Assembly: GCA_943914515.1 (NCBI GenBank)
Contig: CALUCI010000003.1
Coordinates: forward strand, 1 to 64,000
Reading direction: 5' to 3'
DNA from: an uncultured Pseudomonas sp.
GTDB taxonomy: Bacteria; Pseudomonadota; Gammaproteobacteria; Pseudomonadales; Pseudomonadaceae
DNA: 64,000 nucleotides
A model generated the notes under the pieces. The model saw only the letters and a program-made list of their open reading frames with translations. It had not been told where the DNA came from and did not search any database. Position 1 is the stretch's first letter. Each line of letters starts with the position of its first letter. Position numbers and translations under genes: made by a program. Positions 9,807-18,466 of the stretch are shown here, in pieces.

Positions 9807-10268
9807 ATGAACGCTGACACCAAAGCCTCCGATCACTGCGATGAGCTGTTGCTCGACAATCAGGTGTGCTTCGCCCTGCACTCCACGTCGCTGTTGATGA
9901 CCAAAGTCTACAAACCGCTGTTGCAGGCGCTGGGACTGACTTATCCACAGTACCTGGCGATGCTGGTGCTGTGGGAACAGGACGCACTGACTGTCGGTGA
10001 AATAAGCCAGCGCCTGCTGACCGATCCGGGTTCGCTGACGCCGCTGCTCAAACGCCTCGAAGCCGAAGGGCTGCTCAAGCGCACCCGCAGCCGCGAAGAC
10101 GAGCGCGTGGTGATCGTTGAACTCAGTGATGCCGGCCGCGCCCTGCGGCAACAGGCCCGGCGCATTCCGCACTGCATTCTTGGCGCCAGCGGACAATCCG
10201 TCGAACGCCTGAAAGCTCTTCAGGCGCAACTGCTGGAACTGCGCGAGCACCTGCAAAACAGCCTCTGA
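9807..10268 (+). CDS. ohrR: MarR-family organic hydroperoxide sensor OhrR
   Basis: A 153-residue winged-helix repressor of the OhrR/MarR family, which releases DNA when a conserved N-terminal cysteine is oxidised by organic hydroperoxides. The sensing cysteine is Cys21 in the segment [12 protein letters not shown]; the DNA-recognition region is [26 protein letters not shown] and the wing is [12 protein letters not shown] second N-terminal cysteine (Cys11) is present. A GAAAAGGA ribosome-binding site supports the start. The target ohr follows 190 bp downstream in the same direction. Confidence 0.93.
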   Translation: MNADTKASDHCDELLLDNQVCFALHSTSLLMTKVYKPLLQALGLTYPQYLAMLVLWEQDALTVGEISQRLLTDPGSLTPLLKRLEAEGLLKRTRSREDERVVIVELSDAGRALRQQARRIPHCILGASGQSVERLKALQAQLLELREHLQNSL

Positions 10269-10354
10269 ACGCTCTAGGCTCTGTACGAAACGGGGATTTC
10301 GGCGCAATCGCCGGCCCCGTTTTCCATACCGCCGGGAAAATTTCCGAAATTTAT

Positions 10355-10367
10355 CTTGTGCGCTAAC
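10355..10367 (+). promoter_or_regulatory. Candidate OhrR operator before ohr
   Basis: CTTGTGCGCTAAC lies about 90 bp before the ohr start. It matches the motif in front of ohrR at 11 of 13 positions; both differences are C/T exchanges. Confidence 0.5.
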
Positions 10368-10457
10368 TATTTGCGGACTAACTTAATCCCCGTACCCAGT
10401 CAGCGCCCACGCTACGGCGCATTCGATGCAGTCATCATTTACGTTCGAGGGAATCCC

Positions 10458-10877
10458 ATGAAAGCGCTCTACACCGCAACCGTAACCTCCACCGGTGGCC
10501 GCGACGGCCGCGCCGTTTCCAGTGACGGCATTCTCGATGTGAAACTGGCCACGCCCAAGGAGCTTGGCGGCGCCGGCGGTGCAGCGACCAACCCGGAGCA
10601 ACTGTTCGCTGCCGGCTACTCGGCCTGCTTCATCGGCGCGCTGAAGTTCGTCGCCGCGCAAGGCAAGCGCGCGTTGCCAGCAGACGCCACGATTACCGCC
10701 GAGGTCGGTATTGGTCAGATCGAAGGCGGCTTCGGCCTCGATATCGACCTGCGCATCAGCCTTCCGGGCCTGGAGCAAAGCGATGCACAAGCGCTGGTCG
10801 ACGCCGCGCACAAGGTCTGCCCGTACTCGAACGCAACCCGCGGCAATGTCGATGTGCGCCTGCACGTAAGCGTCTGA
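10458..10877 (+). CDS. ohr: Organic hydroperoxide resistance protein Ohr
   Basis: A 139-residue thiol peroxidase of the Ohr/OsmC family that reduces organic hydroperoxides. The two catalytic cysteines are visible: Cys57 in GYSACFIGALKF and Cys121 in HKVCPYSNATRGN. The segment NPEQLFAAGYSAC is diagnostic. The start has GAGGGAATCCC upstream. It is presumably repressed by the adjacent OhrR and ends at a bidirectional terminator. Confidence 0.96.
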   Translation: MKALYTATVTSTGGRDGRAVSSDGILDVKLATPKELGGAGGAATNPEQLFAAGYSACFIGALKFVAAQGKRALPADATITAEVGIGQIEGGFGLDIDLRISLPGLEQSDAQALVDAAHKVCPYSNATRGNVDVRLHVSV

Positions 10878-10891
10878 GGTTTTCCACAGGC

Positions 10892-10921
10892 AAAAAAAAA
10901 CCGGCCAAGGCCGGTTTTTTT
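10892..10921. terminator. Bidirectional terminator, ohr/efp
   Basis: The stem CCGGCC-AA-GGCCGG (10901-10914) is flanked by nine A on the left and seven T on the right. It lies between the convergent ohr and efp genes and can stop both transcripts. Confidence 0.95.
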
Positions 10922-10935
10922 GCGACACGCCAGTC

Positions 10936-11505
10936 TTACTTGGCGCGGCCCTTGTAGGAGCCACCGTCGCGGGTATCGATCTCGATCAGGTCGCCGATTT
11001 CGATGAAGTCGGCAACGCTCAGTTCGGTACCGTTTTTCAGTTTGGCAGGCTTCATGACCTTGCCGGAGGTGTCGCCACGGGCGGAACCTTCGGTGTAGTC
11101 GACCTGGCGAACGATGGTGGTCGGCAGTTCAACCGATACCAGGCGCTCTTCGAAGAACACGGCTTCACAGACGTCGGTCATGCCTTCTTCGATGAACGGC
11201 AGAACGGCCTCGATGTCTTCGGCGTTCAGCTCGTACATGGTGTAGTCGGTGGTGTCCATGAAGGTGTAGGTGTCACCGTTGATGAACGACAGGGTCGCTT
11301 CTTTGCGATCCAGGATCACGTCGTCCAGCTTGTCATCGGCAGAGTAGACGGTTTCAGTCTTGTAGCCGGTCAGCAGGTTCTTCAGCTTGGTTTTCATGAT
11401 CGCGCTGTTACGGCCCGATTTGGTGAATTCAGCTTTCTGAACCAGCCACGGGTCGTTGTCGATCCGCAGTACGGTACCGGGTTTCAGTTCTTTACCAGTT
11501 TTCAT
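10936..11505 (-). CDS. efp: Translation elongation factor P, Arg32 (rhamnosylated) type
   Basis: EF-P rescues ribosomes stalled at polyproline. The 189 residues comprise the KOW-like domain I and two OB domains. The loop [10 protein letters not shown] places Arg at position 32, where other bacteria have a lysine modified by EpmA/B. Arg32 EF-P is activated by rhamnosylation from dTDP-rhamnose by EarP, and the earP gene is immediately upstream in the same orientation (48 bp gap), so the pair is probably co-transcribed. It ends at a terminator shared with ohr. Confidence 0.97.
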   Translation of the reverse strand: MKTGKELKPGTVLRIDNDPWLVQKAEFTKSGRNSAIMKTKLKNLLTGYKTETVYSADDKLDDVILDRKEATLSFINGDTYTFMDTTDYTMYELNAEDIEAVLPFIEEGMTDVCEAVFFEERLVSVELPTTIVRQVDYTEGSARGDTSGKVMKPAKLKNGTELSVADFIEIGDLIEIDTRDGGSYKGRAK

Positions 11506-11553
11506 CGCGAGATATCCGAATTTGGATGGATTTACAAAAATCGAGGCCGCGTA

Positions 11554-12681
11554 TCATAGCGAATTTCGATAAAACTGCACCAGCGCCGTGGCGAGGTCCG
11601 GCTGAGCGGCCTGCGCGGCGCACCATTGCCCGGCATGAGCGGCCAGTTCGTCCCAGTGGTGCAGCACCTGTTGCCACGCCTGGCCCATGTCGCGATCCAT
11701 GTTCCAGGCTCGCCACAACTCCACCAGCGCCGCCGCTGCTGCCGCCGACAAGCCCTGGGTGTAAAGGTCGAGAAAGGCTTCGAGCTTCTCCCAGTGCGCG
11801 TACTCCTCCTGCACATAGATGTGCCAGAGCAACGGCCGCGCCGCCCATTGCGCGCGAACGAAGGAATCCTCGCCGCGCACGGCGTTGAAATCGCAGCTCC
11901 AGAGCACCCGGTCGTAATCGTCCTGAGACACGAACGGCAGGATCTGCACGGTCAGCGCGCCGCGCTCATGCACATCGCCGACCGCCAGCGCGTCGACACC
12001 CAGCCAAGAGCGCACGTCGCCAAGGATGCGGCCTTCGGGCACCAGCAGGTGATTGTGCCGGGCATCCTCGCTGAGCACCTGCAGCCAACTCGCCAGCCCC
12101 GGGTTCTCGTAGGCGAACAACGACAACAGTCGAGCGCCGGCCTTCGGCTCGATCCCCAACCCGCGAAGAAACGCTTCACGACCGCTCTGCTCGAACGCCT
12201 GACGCCGTGCCAGCAGGTCCGCCTCACGCAACAGCCCGCCGGTACCTGCGGTAAAACCTGGGAAAAAGAACACCTTGCGCAAGCCATTGGACTGCGGAGA
12301 CGGCAGCCCGTGACAGCCTTCGACCCAGTCCTCGGCGCTCAGGTAATCAAGATTCAGCCACAGCGGCGGGCGCGGCTGCCGGACCATGGCCTCGACATAG
12401 GCCGTCGGCAACTGACAGGCAAACGCACCGATGACCACCTGCGCTGGCGCCACCGCCAGCCACTCCGCTTGCCAGTGACGCACCTCGACACCATCGACGT
12501 GCTGCAGCAGCGCCGTCGGATCCGCCTGCGGGCACAGGCGGGTAAACGCCGCCAGTTCGTCGACCCACAGCCGCACGCTGAGGTCGTGTTCGGCCACCAG
12601 TTGCCGTGCCAGGCGCCAGGTCACGCCGATGTCGCCGTAGTTGTCGACCACGCAGCAAAAGATGTCCCAGGTCGGTTTCAT
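11554..12681 (-). CDS. earP: EF-P arginine rhamnosyltransferase EarP
   Basis: A GT-B fold inverting glycosyltransferase (375 aa, formerly DUF2331) that moves rhamnose from dTDP-rhamnose to Arg32 of EF-P. The N-terminal WDIFCCVVDNYGDIG carries Asp13 and Asp17, both reported as essential in the family, and VRGEDSFVRAQ carries the conserved glutamate near residue 271. The start MKPTWDIF is the family start; a 46-codon in-frame upstream extension has no similarity. It is directly upstream of efp. Confidence 0.96.
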   Translation of the reverse strand: MKPTWDIFCCVVDNYGDIGVTWRLARQLVAEHDLSVRLWVDELAAFTRLCPQADPTALLQHVDGVEVRHWQAEWLAVAPAQVVIGAFACQLPTAYVEAMVRQPRPPLWLNLDYLSAEDWVEGCHGLPSPQSNGLRKVFFFPGFTAGTGGLLREADLLARRQAFEQSGREAFLRGLGIEPKAGARLLSLFAYENPGLASWLQVLSEDARHNHLLVPEGRILGDVRSWLGVDALAVGDVHERGALTVQILPFVSQDDYDRVLWSCDFNAVRGEDSFVRAQWAARPLLWHIYVQEEYAHWEKLEAFLDLYTQGLSAAAAAALVELWRAWNMDRDMGQAWQQVLHHWDELAAHAGQWCAAQAAQPDLATALVQFYRNSL

Positions 12682-12817
12682 ATCAGGCACCTCTTGCGCC
12701 GCGAGCAAATAATCGCCGATTGTCCCGGTAATCCGGCGCTGACAAAAGTGCCGTCGGCAACGGAAACTGCGAACTGTCGTGCGACAATCCCGTCCCTGTC
12801 CTGGCCAGGAGGCTGCC

Positions 12818-13243
12818 ATGTCTTACCGTGCGCGTCGTCGTGAACTGAAGATTTCCCCGAAAATCCTGCCGCTGGCCTTCGCCGTGGCACTGGGCCTGTG
12901 GCTTGGTTTCATCGCTATCGGCCTGACCCTGTGGGGCGCCTGGAACTACTTGCCGGCGCTGCACGAGCCGGTGGCTGCGGTCATCAGCCCGCCCGCCCCT
13001 GCGCCGACGCTGGCGCCGCCGGCCGCCCGTCTGCCGGGTGCACATGAACAGTCGCCGGAGCAGAACCAGATGTTCGAGCAGTACCAGCAGGCCTTGCGCA
13101 CCCAACAGATCGATGACGCGCAGGACCACGCCGAACAGAACCCGCGCAACCTGTCCAACCCCAAGTGCCAGTTCTGGCTGCAACAGAACCGCACCGCACC
13201 TACCGAGAAAAGCCGGGCCAATGTCCTCGAATTCTGCCGCTGA
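12818..13243 (+). CDS. Conserved hypothetical single-pass membrane protein
   Basis: Not recognised by family name. The 141 residues begin with a basic stretch (RARRRELK), followed by one membrane helix at about residues 15-40, a proline/alanine-rich linker (PPAPAPTLAPPAARLP) and a polar C-terminal helix rich in Gln that ends with two cysteines (KCQFWLQQN and LEFCR). The likely topology is N-in with a periplasmic tail. CAGGAGG supports the start. The next gene begins immediately after the stop, so the two are probably co-transcribed. It is divergent from earP. Confidence 0.75.
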   Translation: MSYRARRRELKISPKILPLAFAVALGLWLGFIAIGLTLWGAWNYLPALHEPVAAVISPPAPAPTLAPPAARLPGAHEQSPEQNQMFEQYQQALRTQQIDDAQDHAEQNPRNLSNPKCQFWLQQNRTAPTEKSRANVLEFCR

Positions 13244-13244
13244 A

Positions 13245-13727
13245 ATGAACAAGACCGACGTACTGCACTGCATCATCGAACGCCTCGGGATCGACCTCGA
13301 TACCCTCCAGCGCGCCGCCCAGACCGCCTACGAGACGGCGACGGCGGAAGAAAACATCGCCGAAAACAAATACGACACCCTCAGCCTGGAAGCGTCCTAC
13401 CTGGCCACCGGCCAGGCCCGGCGCATGGAGGAAATCCGCCAGGCACGCGCCGCCTACCAGCAGTTGACCCTGCGTGATTACGACCCTGAGCGCGGCATCC
13501 AGATCAGCAACCTGGTAACCCTGGAAGACCCGCAAGGTGCCTGCCAACAGGTATTTCTCGGCCCGGAAGCCGCCGGCCTGAAGATCACCGCTGGTGACGA
13601 CCTGATCACCGTGATAACCCCGCGCTCGCCACTCGGACAGAGCCTGATCGGTCGCCTCGAAGGCGATGAAATCAACCTGATGCTGGGCAACAACCGTCAG
13701 GTCTACGAGGTGACGCAGGTGCGTTGA
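13245..13727 (+). CDS. GreA/GreB-type transcription elongation factor family protein
   Basis: A 160-residue protein with an N-terminal helical part (ETATAEENIAENKYDTLSLEASYLATGQ) resembling the GreA coiled coil and a C-terminal FKBP-like domain ending in ITPRSPLGQSLIGRLEGDE, a segment typical of GreA/GreB C-termini. Proteins of this type may bind RNA polymerase, but a transcript-cleavage function is not established. The start adjoins the previous stop; an alternative ATG at 13221 would overlap the upstream gene by 23 bp. Neither has a strong ribosome-binding site. Confidence 0.78.
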   Translation: MNKTDVLHCIIERLGIDLDTLQRAAQTAYETATAEENIAENKYDTLSLEASYLATGQARRMEEIRQARAAYQQLTLRDYDPERGIQISNLVTLEDPQGACQQVFLGPEAAGLKITAGDDLITVITPRSPLGQSLIGRLEGDEINLMLGNNRQVYEVTQVR

Positions 13728-13744
13728 TTCGGCGCCCGCGAGGC

Positions 13745-14671
13745 TCACGCCAGGGCATCGAAGCGCCTCGCCAGCCCTTGTTCGGCAAAGCGCTCAATGA
13801 TGAAGTCGACGAAGGCGCGGGTCTTGCCGGGCAGCAGTTTGTGCTCGGCGTAGTACAGGCAGATGTTGCCGTCATCCACGTACCACGCCGGCAGCACCCG
13901 CACCAGGCTGCCGCGCTGCAGGTAAGGCACGGCGAACGGCATGCTCACCAGGGCAACTCCCAGGCCCTGCTCGGCAGCGGCGCAGGCGGCTTCCGAATCG
14001 CTCATGGTCATGCGCTGACGCAGGTTCAACGGCTGCTGCTCGCGCTGGCGACTGGTCAGCGGCCAGGCGCGAACCCGCCCGGTCTGCGGCGAGCGGATCA
14101 GGATGCCGTCGGCATCCTGCAGATCCTCCGGGCGCGTTATTGCCGGGCGCGCCGCGAGGTAATCTGCCGACGCCACCAATACCCGGTGGGCCGGCGCCAG
14201 CTTGCGCGCCACCACCCCGGGCGGCAGTTCGAAGCCGCCGCCAATCGCCGCGTCGAAGCCTTGGGCAATCAGGTCGACCTGACGATTGTCGAAATGCCAG
14301 TCCGGATTGATCGCCGGGTATCGGCGCAGAAAATCCCCCAGCAACGGCACGATGTAGAGCCGCCCGAACACGGTGCCCATGCTCACTTTCAGGGTGCCGG
14401 CCGGCTGCCCTTCGGCGCTGGCCAGATTGGCCAGGGCGTACTGGATGGTCTGCAGGCTGCCGCTCACTTCATCGAGGAAACGCTGGCCGGCCTCGGTCAG
14501 GGTCAGGCTGCGCGTGGTGCGCTGAAACAGGCGTACGCCCAGTCGCGCTTCCAGGCTGGCGACATTCTTGCCCACCGCTGCCGGGGTCAGGCTCAGGCGT
14601 CTTGCCGCCTCGGCGAAGCTGCCGACTTCGGCGCTGCGGACAAAGCACTCTATGCTGCTGAAGGTTTCCAT
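13745..14671 (-). CDS. LysR-family transcriptional regulator (divergent from SDR)
   Basis: A 308-residue LysR regulator with an N-terminal helix-turn-helix (FAEAARRLSLTPAAVGKNVASLEARLGVRLFQRTTR at about residues 18-53) followed by an effector-binding domain. It is divergently transcribed from the SDR gene across a 126-bp gap, so it probably controls that gene and itself. The effector is unknown. Confidence 0.92.
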   Translation of the reverse strand: METFSSIECFVRSAEVGSFAEAARRLSLTPAAVGKNVASLEARLGVRLFQRTTRSLTLTEAGQRFLDEVSGSLQTIQYALANLASAEGQPAGTLKVSMGTVFGRLYIVPLLGDFLRRYPAINPDWHFDNRQVDLIAQGFDAAIGGGFELPPGVVARKLAPAHRVLVASADYLAARPAITRPEDLQDADGILIRSPQTGRVRAWPLTSRQREQQPLNLRQRMTMSDSEAACAAAEQGLGVALVSMPFAVPYLQRGSLVRVLPAWYVDDGNICLYYAEHKLLPGKTRAFVDFIIERFAEQGLARRFDALA

Positions 14672-14797
14672 GGACGCACTCTAAACTGCCGGTTTATTCA
14701 GACTATAGCGATTAGCGGATTATCAGTTGCCAATCCCGGGTCGATACTGGCTCCCATCAACAGGGCATCCGGCCTTGTCAGTTCAGGAGCACACAGC

Positions 14798-15547
14798 ATG
14801 TCCGATTCATCCAGCCTCAGCGGCAAAGTAGCACTGGTTCAGGGCGGCTCACGCGGCATTGGCGCGGCCATCGTCAAACGCCTTGCCCAACAGGGCGCCG
14901 CCGTCGCCTTCACCTACGTCAGTTCGCAGGCCGTGGCCAACGAACTGCAACAGCAGATCACCGCCAACGGCGGCAAAGCCCTCGCCTTGCGCGCCGACAG
15001 CGCCGATGCCGAGGCCGTGCAGCAGGCCGTGGATGCCACCGTGGCGCACTTCGGGCGCCTCGATATCCTGGTCAACAATGCCGGTGTGCTCGCGGTCGGC
15101 CCGCTGGAAAGCTTCAGCCTGGAAGATTTCGACCGCACCCTGGCGGTCAACGTACGCAGCGTATTCGTCGCCACTCAGGCGGCGGCCCGGCACATGGGCC
15201 AGGGCGGGCGCATCATCAATATCGGCAGCACCAACGCCGAACGCATGCCGTTTGCCGGTGGCGGCCCCTACGCCATGAGCAAGGCGGCGCTGGTCGGCCT
15301 GACCCGTGGCCTGGCCCGCGACCTCGGCCCACGCGGCATCACCATCAACAATGTGCAGCCCGGCCCGGTGGATACCGACATGAACCCGGCGACCGGCGAG
15401 TTCGCCGAAAGCCTGATGGGCTTCATGGCGGTAGGCCGCTACGGCAAGGTCGAGGAAATCGCCAGTTTCGTCGCCTACCTCGCAGGCCCGGAAGCGGCCT
15501 ACATCACCGGCGCCAGCCTGACCATCGACGGCGGGTTCGCTGCCTGA
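14798..15547 (+). CDS. Short-chain dehydrogenase/reductase
   Basis: A 249-residue classical SDR. It has an NAD(P)-binding GGSRGIGAAI (a variant of TGxxxGxG), NNAG, a catalytic serine in NIGSTNAERM, YAMSK (Tyr and Lys of the triad) and a PGPVDTDMNP loop. The substrate is unknown; it resembles FabG-like reductases. CAGGAG precedes the start. A LysR gene is divergent on its left and another is convergent on its right. Confidence 0.92.
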   Translation: MSDSSSLSGKVALVQGGSRGIGAAIVKRLAQQGAAVAFTYVSSQAVANELQQQITANGGKALALRADSADAEAVQQAVDATVAHFGRLDILVNNAGVLAVGPLESFSLEDFDRTLAVNVRSVFVATQAAARHMGQGGRIINIGSTNAERMPFAGGGPYAMSKAALVGLTRGLARDLGPRGITINNVQPGPVDTDMNPATGEFAESLMGFMAVGRYGKVEEIASFVAYLAGPEAAYITGASLTIDGGFAA

Positions 15548-15551
15548 CCTG

Positions 15552-16433
15552 TCACTCGATGGCGGCCAGGCCTTGTTCCAGCAAACGGATAAAGGCGCTG
15601 GCCGCCGGTGTCGGCGAAGTCGACCAGATCGCGTACAGGTGGCGCATCGGTGCATCGCACACCGGCACCACCGCCACCCCTTCGAAGCCTGCGGCAATGC
15701 GTGCCGGCACCAGCCCCAGCGCCAGCCCGCGCTGGACGAACCGTTCCACCAGGCCGATGGTGCCCACTTCGAACTGCACACGATGGCGCACGCCCGCCGC
15801 AATGAACGCCTCGTCGGTCTGCCGCCGCGCGCCGGTGCCGGCCTGGAAATCCACCAGCGGCTGGTCTTCCAGTTGCGCCAGGGCCAGACGTTCGACCGTC
15901 GCCAGCGGATGCGCCGGTGGCAGCACCGCCACCAGTTCCTCCCGGGCCAGCAGACGCGATACCACACCGTCCAGCGACTCACCCGGCCATACACCGATAA
16001 ACGCCACATCCAGTCGCCGCTCGCGCACATCGACGAGCATCAGTTCGCTCTTGCTCGCCAGCCAACGGATGTCCACGTCCGGGTACTGGTGGTGAAAGCC
16101 GGCCAGCAGATCCACCAGGTCGAGGCCGGTCAGCGAGCTGATCTCGCCAATCGACAGGCGCCCACGGACTTGTCCACAGGCCGCCGCGACCTCTTCACCG
16201 ATGCGCCGCGCCGCCTCCAGCGCCGCGCGGGCACTGGGCACGAATGCCTCACCGGCAGGTGTCAGGCGCACCCGCCGCGAGGTCCGCTCGAACAGTTGCG
16301 CGCCCAACTGTTCTTCAAGCCGGGCGATCTGATGGCTGAGCGCCGATTGCACCACATGGCAACGCTCGGCCGCCCGGGTGAAACTGCCGGTATCCGCCAC
16401 GGCCAGCGCGTACTCGATGGGCTTGAGGTTCAT
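15552..16433 (-). CDS. LysR-family transcriptional regulator (divergent from MFS)
   Basis: A 293-residue LysR regulator. The helix-turn-helix is FTRAAERCHVVQSALSHQIARLEEQLGAQLFERTSRRVRL near residues 18-58, followed by a typical co-inducer domain (LSIGEISSLTGLDLVDLLAGF). It is divergent from an MFS transporter, with an ATC-N9-GAT LysR box in the gap, so it is likely the transporter's regulator. It ends 4 bp from the SDR stop. Confidence 0.93.
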   Translation of the reverse strand: MNLKPIEYALAVADTGSFTRAAERCHVVQSALSHQIARLEEQLGAQLFERTSRRVRLTPAGEAFVPSARAALEAARRIGEEVAAACGQVRGRLSIGEISSLTGLDLVDLLAGFHHQYPDVDIRWLASKSELMLVDVRERRLDVAFIGVWPGESLDGVVSRLLAREELVAVLPPAHPLATVERLALAQLEDQPLVDFQAGTGARRQTDEAFIAAGVRHRVQFEVGTIGLVERFVQRGLALGLVPARIAAGFEGVAVVPVCDAPMRHLYAIWSTSPTPAASAFIRLLEQGLAAIE

Positions 16434-16439
16434 GCATTT

Positions 16440-16454
16440 ATCTTCTTTAGAGAT
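16440..16454. promoter_or_regulatory. LysR-type binding box (ATC-N9-GAT)
   Basis: ATCTTCTTTAGAGAT fits the T-N11-A / ATC-N9-GAT consensus for LysR-type regulators. It lies immediately upstream of the lysR start and about 85 bp before the MFS gene, placing it between the divergent pair. Confidence 0.45.
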
Positions 16455-16538
16455 TGATTCGATGAAAACGATACATTGGCGTCATGCTAGCGCATTTTCG
16501 ATACTGGCCTCCTTCCTCCACTGACAGCGAGACGGTCC

Positions 16539-17726
16539 ATGACCTCAACGGCTCCCCTCAGCCGCGCCCTGATTCTGCTGATGGCGACCGCCACCGGCCT
16601 GGCGGTCGCCAGCAACTATTACGCACAGCCGTTGCTGCACAGCATCGCCGAGCACTTCGGCCTGAGCACCGCCAGCGCCGGCAGCATCGTGATTGCCGCG
16701 CAACTGAGCTACGGCGCCGGCCTGTTGCTGCTCGCGCCGCTGGGTGATCTGTTCGAGCAGCGCCGGCTGATCGTCACCATGATCGCCATCAGCACCGTCG
16801 GCCTGTTGATAAGTGCCTTTTCCCCCAGCCTGCCCTGGCTGCTGCTGGGCACCACGCTGACCGGACTGTTCTCGGTGGTGGCGCAAGTCCTGGTGCCGAT
16901 GGCCGCAGGCCTGAGCGATCCGCAGGAGCGCGGGCGCGTGGTCGGCACGCTGATGAGCGGTCTGTTGCTGGGGATTCTGCTGGCACGCACTGCGGCCGGC
17001 TTCATGGCCTCGCTGGGTGACTGGCGCAGCATCTATCTGCTGGCCGCAGCCCTGATGGCCTTGAGTGCAATCGCCCTGGCGAGGAACCTGCCCAAACGTC
17101 ATCAGCATGCCGGTCTGCGTTACCCGGCCCTGATCGCGTCGGTGTTCCGGCTGTTCGTCGATGAGCCGGTGCTGCGCCTGCGCTCGCTGCTCGGCTTGCT
17201 GTCGTTCTGCCTGTTCGCATTGTTCTGGACACCCCTGGCGTTTCTGCTGGCCGCCGAGCCCTATGGCTATTCCGATGCGGTGATTGGCCTGTTCGGCCTG
17301 GCCGGGGCTGCCGGCGCTTTTGCCGCCACCCTCGGCGGGCGTCTGGCGGACCGCGGCAAGGGCGCGCAAGGCACCACATTCGGCTTGCTCGCGCTGCTGC
17401 TGTCGTGGCTGCCACTGGCCTTCGCCCAGTCCTCGCTGGCGGCGTTGCTGATTGGCGTGCTGGTGCTCGACCTGGCGGTGCAACTGGTGCACGTCAGCAA
17501 CCAGAACGCGGTGATTGCCCTGCGCCCCGAAGCGCGCAATCGCCTGAACGCCGGCTACATCACCTGCTACTTCATTGGCGGGGCGCTGGGTTCGCTGCTG
17601 GGCACCCAGTTGTTCCAGGCGTATGGCTGGAACGGCATCGTCTGCGCCGGGTTCATCATCGGCGCGATTGCCTTGCTGGTCTGGCTGCTGGCCGGGCAAC
17701 GGGCAGTGTCGGCCAAGGCTGTTTAG
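16539..17726 (+). CDS. MFS transporter
   Basis: A 395-residue, 12-helix major facilitator transporter. N-terminal NYYAQPLLHSIAEHFGLS and PLGDLFEQRRLIV (the loop 2-3 motif A equivalent) are typical of the drug/sugar-efflux type. A C-terminal segment NQNAVIALRPEARNRLNAGY is conserved in this subgroup. The direction is probably efflux; the substrate is unknown. Divergence from the LysR gene and the shared LysR box suggest inducible expression. Confidence 0.9.
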   Translation: MTSTAPLSRALILLMATATGLAVASNYYAQPLLHSIAEHFGLSTASAGSIVIAAQLSYGAGLLLLAPLGDLFEQRRLIVTMIAISTVGLLISAFSPSLPWLLLGTTLTGLFSVVAQVLVPMAAGLSDPQERGRVVGTLMSGLLLGILLARTAAGFMASLGDWRSIYLLAAALMALSAIALARNLPKRHQHAGLRYPALIASVFRLFVDEPVLRLRSLLGLLSFCLFALFWTPLAFLLAAEPYGYSDAVIGLFGLAGAAGAFAATLGGRLADRGKGAQGTTFGLLALLLSWLPLAFAQSSLAALLIGVLVLDLAVQLVHVSNQNAVIALRPEARNRLNAGYITCYFIGGALGSLLGTQLFQAYGWNGIVCAGFIIGAIALLVWLLAGQRAVSAKAV

Positions 17727-17843
17727 GAGGTTTCCGATCCAGGTTGAGAAGACTCCTACCCTCTGTCGCCTGGCGATTGACTTGCCACAGTGCTCGGGGC
17801 TCAGTAGGGATTGGTCAATAGCCCTCTCAACCTGGAACCCCCT

Positions 17844-18227
17844 ATGACAAGACTCACGGTTCAATCCGGCGATTTCTTGCAAGGTGAAGGCGAGTACCGC
17901 AATGGATCGCTCACACTCAAGACCGCCACCAGCCCCTCACCGGGCGAAAAAATTTCACTCTCGCGCATCAAGGACATGAAGGTCGCCAACCAGGAGTCCA
18001 GCCGCAATCTGGGCAGTGCCATCGGCTGGGGCATGGCCGGCGCGCTGATGGCCGGGCCCATCGGCCTGATTGCCGGCCTGTGGCTGGGCGGCAAGGATGA
18101 GGAGGTGACCTTCCTGGCCACCTTCAAGGATGGTCGCAAGCTGTGCGCCGTCACCGACAGCAAGACCTGGTCGAAGCTCGACGGCAACTGGCGCCGCCAG
18201 CACCCAAAACCACTCGGCCGCGCCTGA
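17844..18227 (+). CDS. Conserved hypothetical protein with glycine-rich hydrophobic core
   Basis: Not assigned to a function. The 127 residues start with a beta-rich segment and carry a Gly/Ala-rich hydrophobic stretch at about residues 55-78 (GSAIGWGMAGALMAGPIG) reminiscent of glycine-zipper segments, followed by a FLATFKDGRK strand. No signal peptide is apparent. An 11-bp inverted repeat spans the region just upstream, with its right arm ending 8 bp before the start, so translation might be affected by RNA structure. Confidence 0.7.
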   Translation: MTRLTVQSGDFLQGEGEYRNGSLTLKTATSPSPGEKISLSRIKDMKVANQESSRNLGSAIGWGMAGALMAGPIGLIAGLWLGGKDEEVTFLATFKDGRKLCAVTDSKTWSKLDGNWRRQHPKPLGRA

Positions 18228-18466
18228 ATCCATCCCCTTCCCACTCGTTATCCGCTAAAGAAGAGTTACGGCATTTCGGGGCACCGCAACGCGGTCGCCC
18301 CTGCTAAGATTGCGCCCGCGCTCCGGCGCCCACTGGCGCAATGCCAGAAGCCTTTCGTACTTGCGCGCCCTTTTGCGCCTTCCTGTCGCCGTTCCGGGTT
18401 TTCAGTCATCGGTAGCCGCCGAACATAACGGCGCGCCCGCTGCAAACCCTCAAGGAGTTTTGCCGC

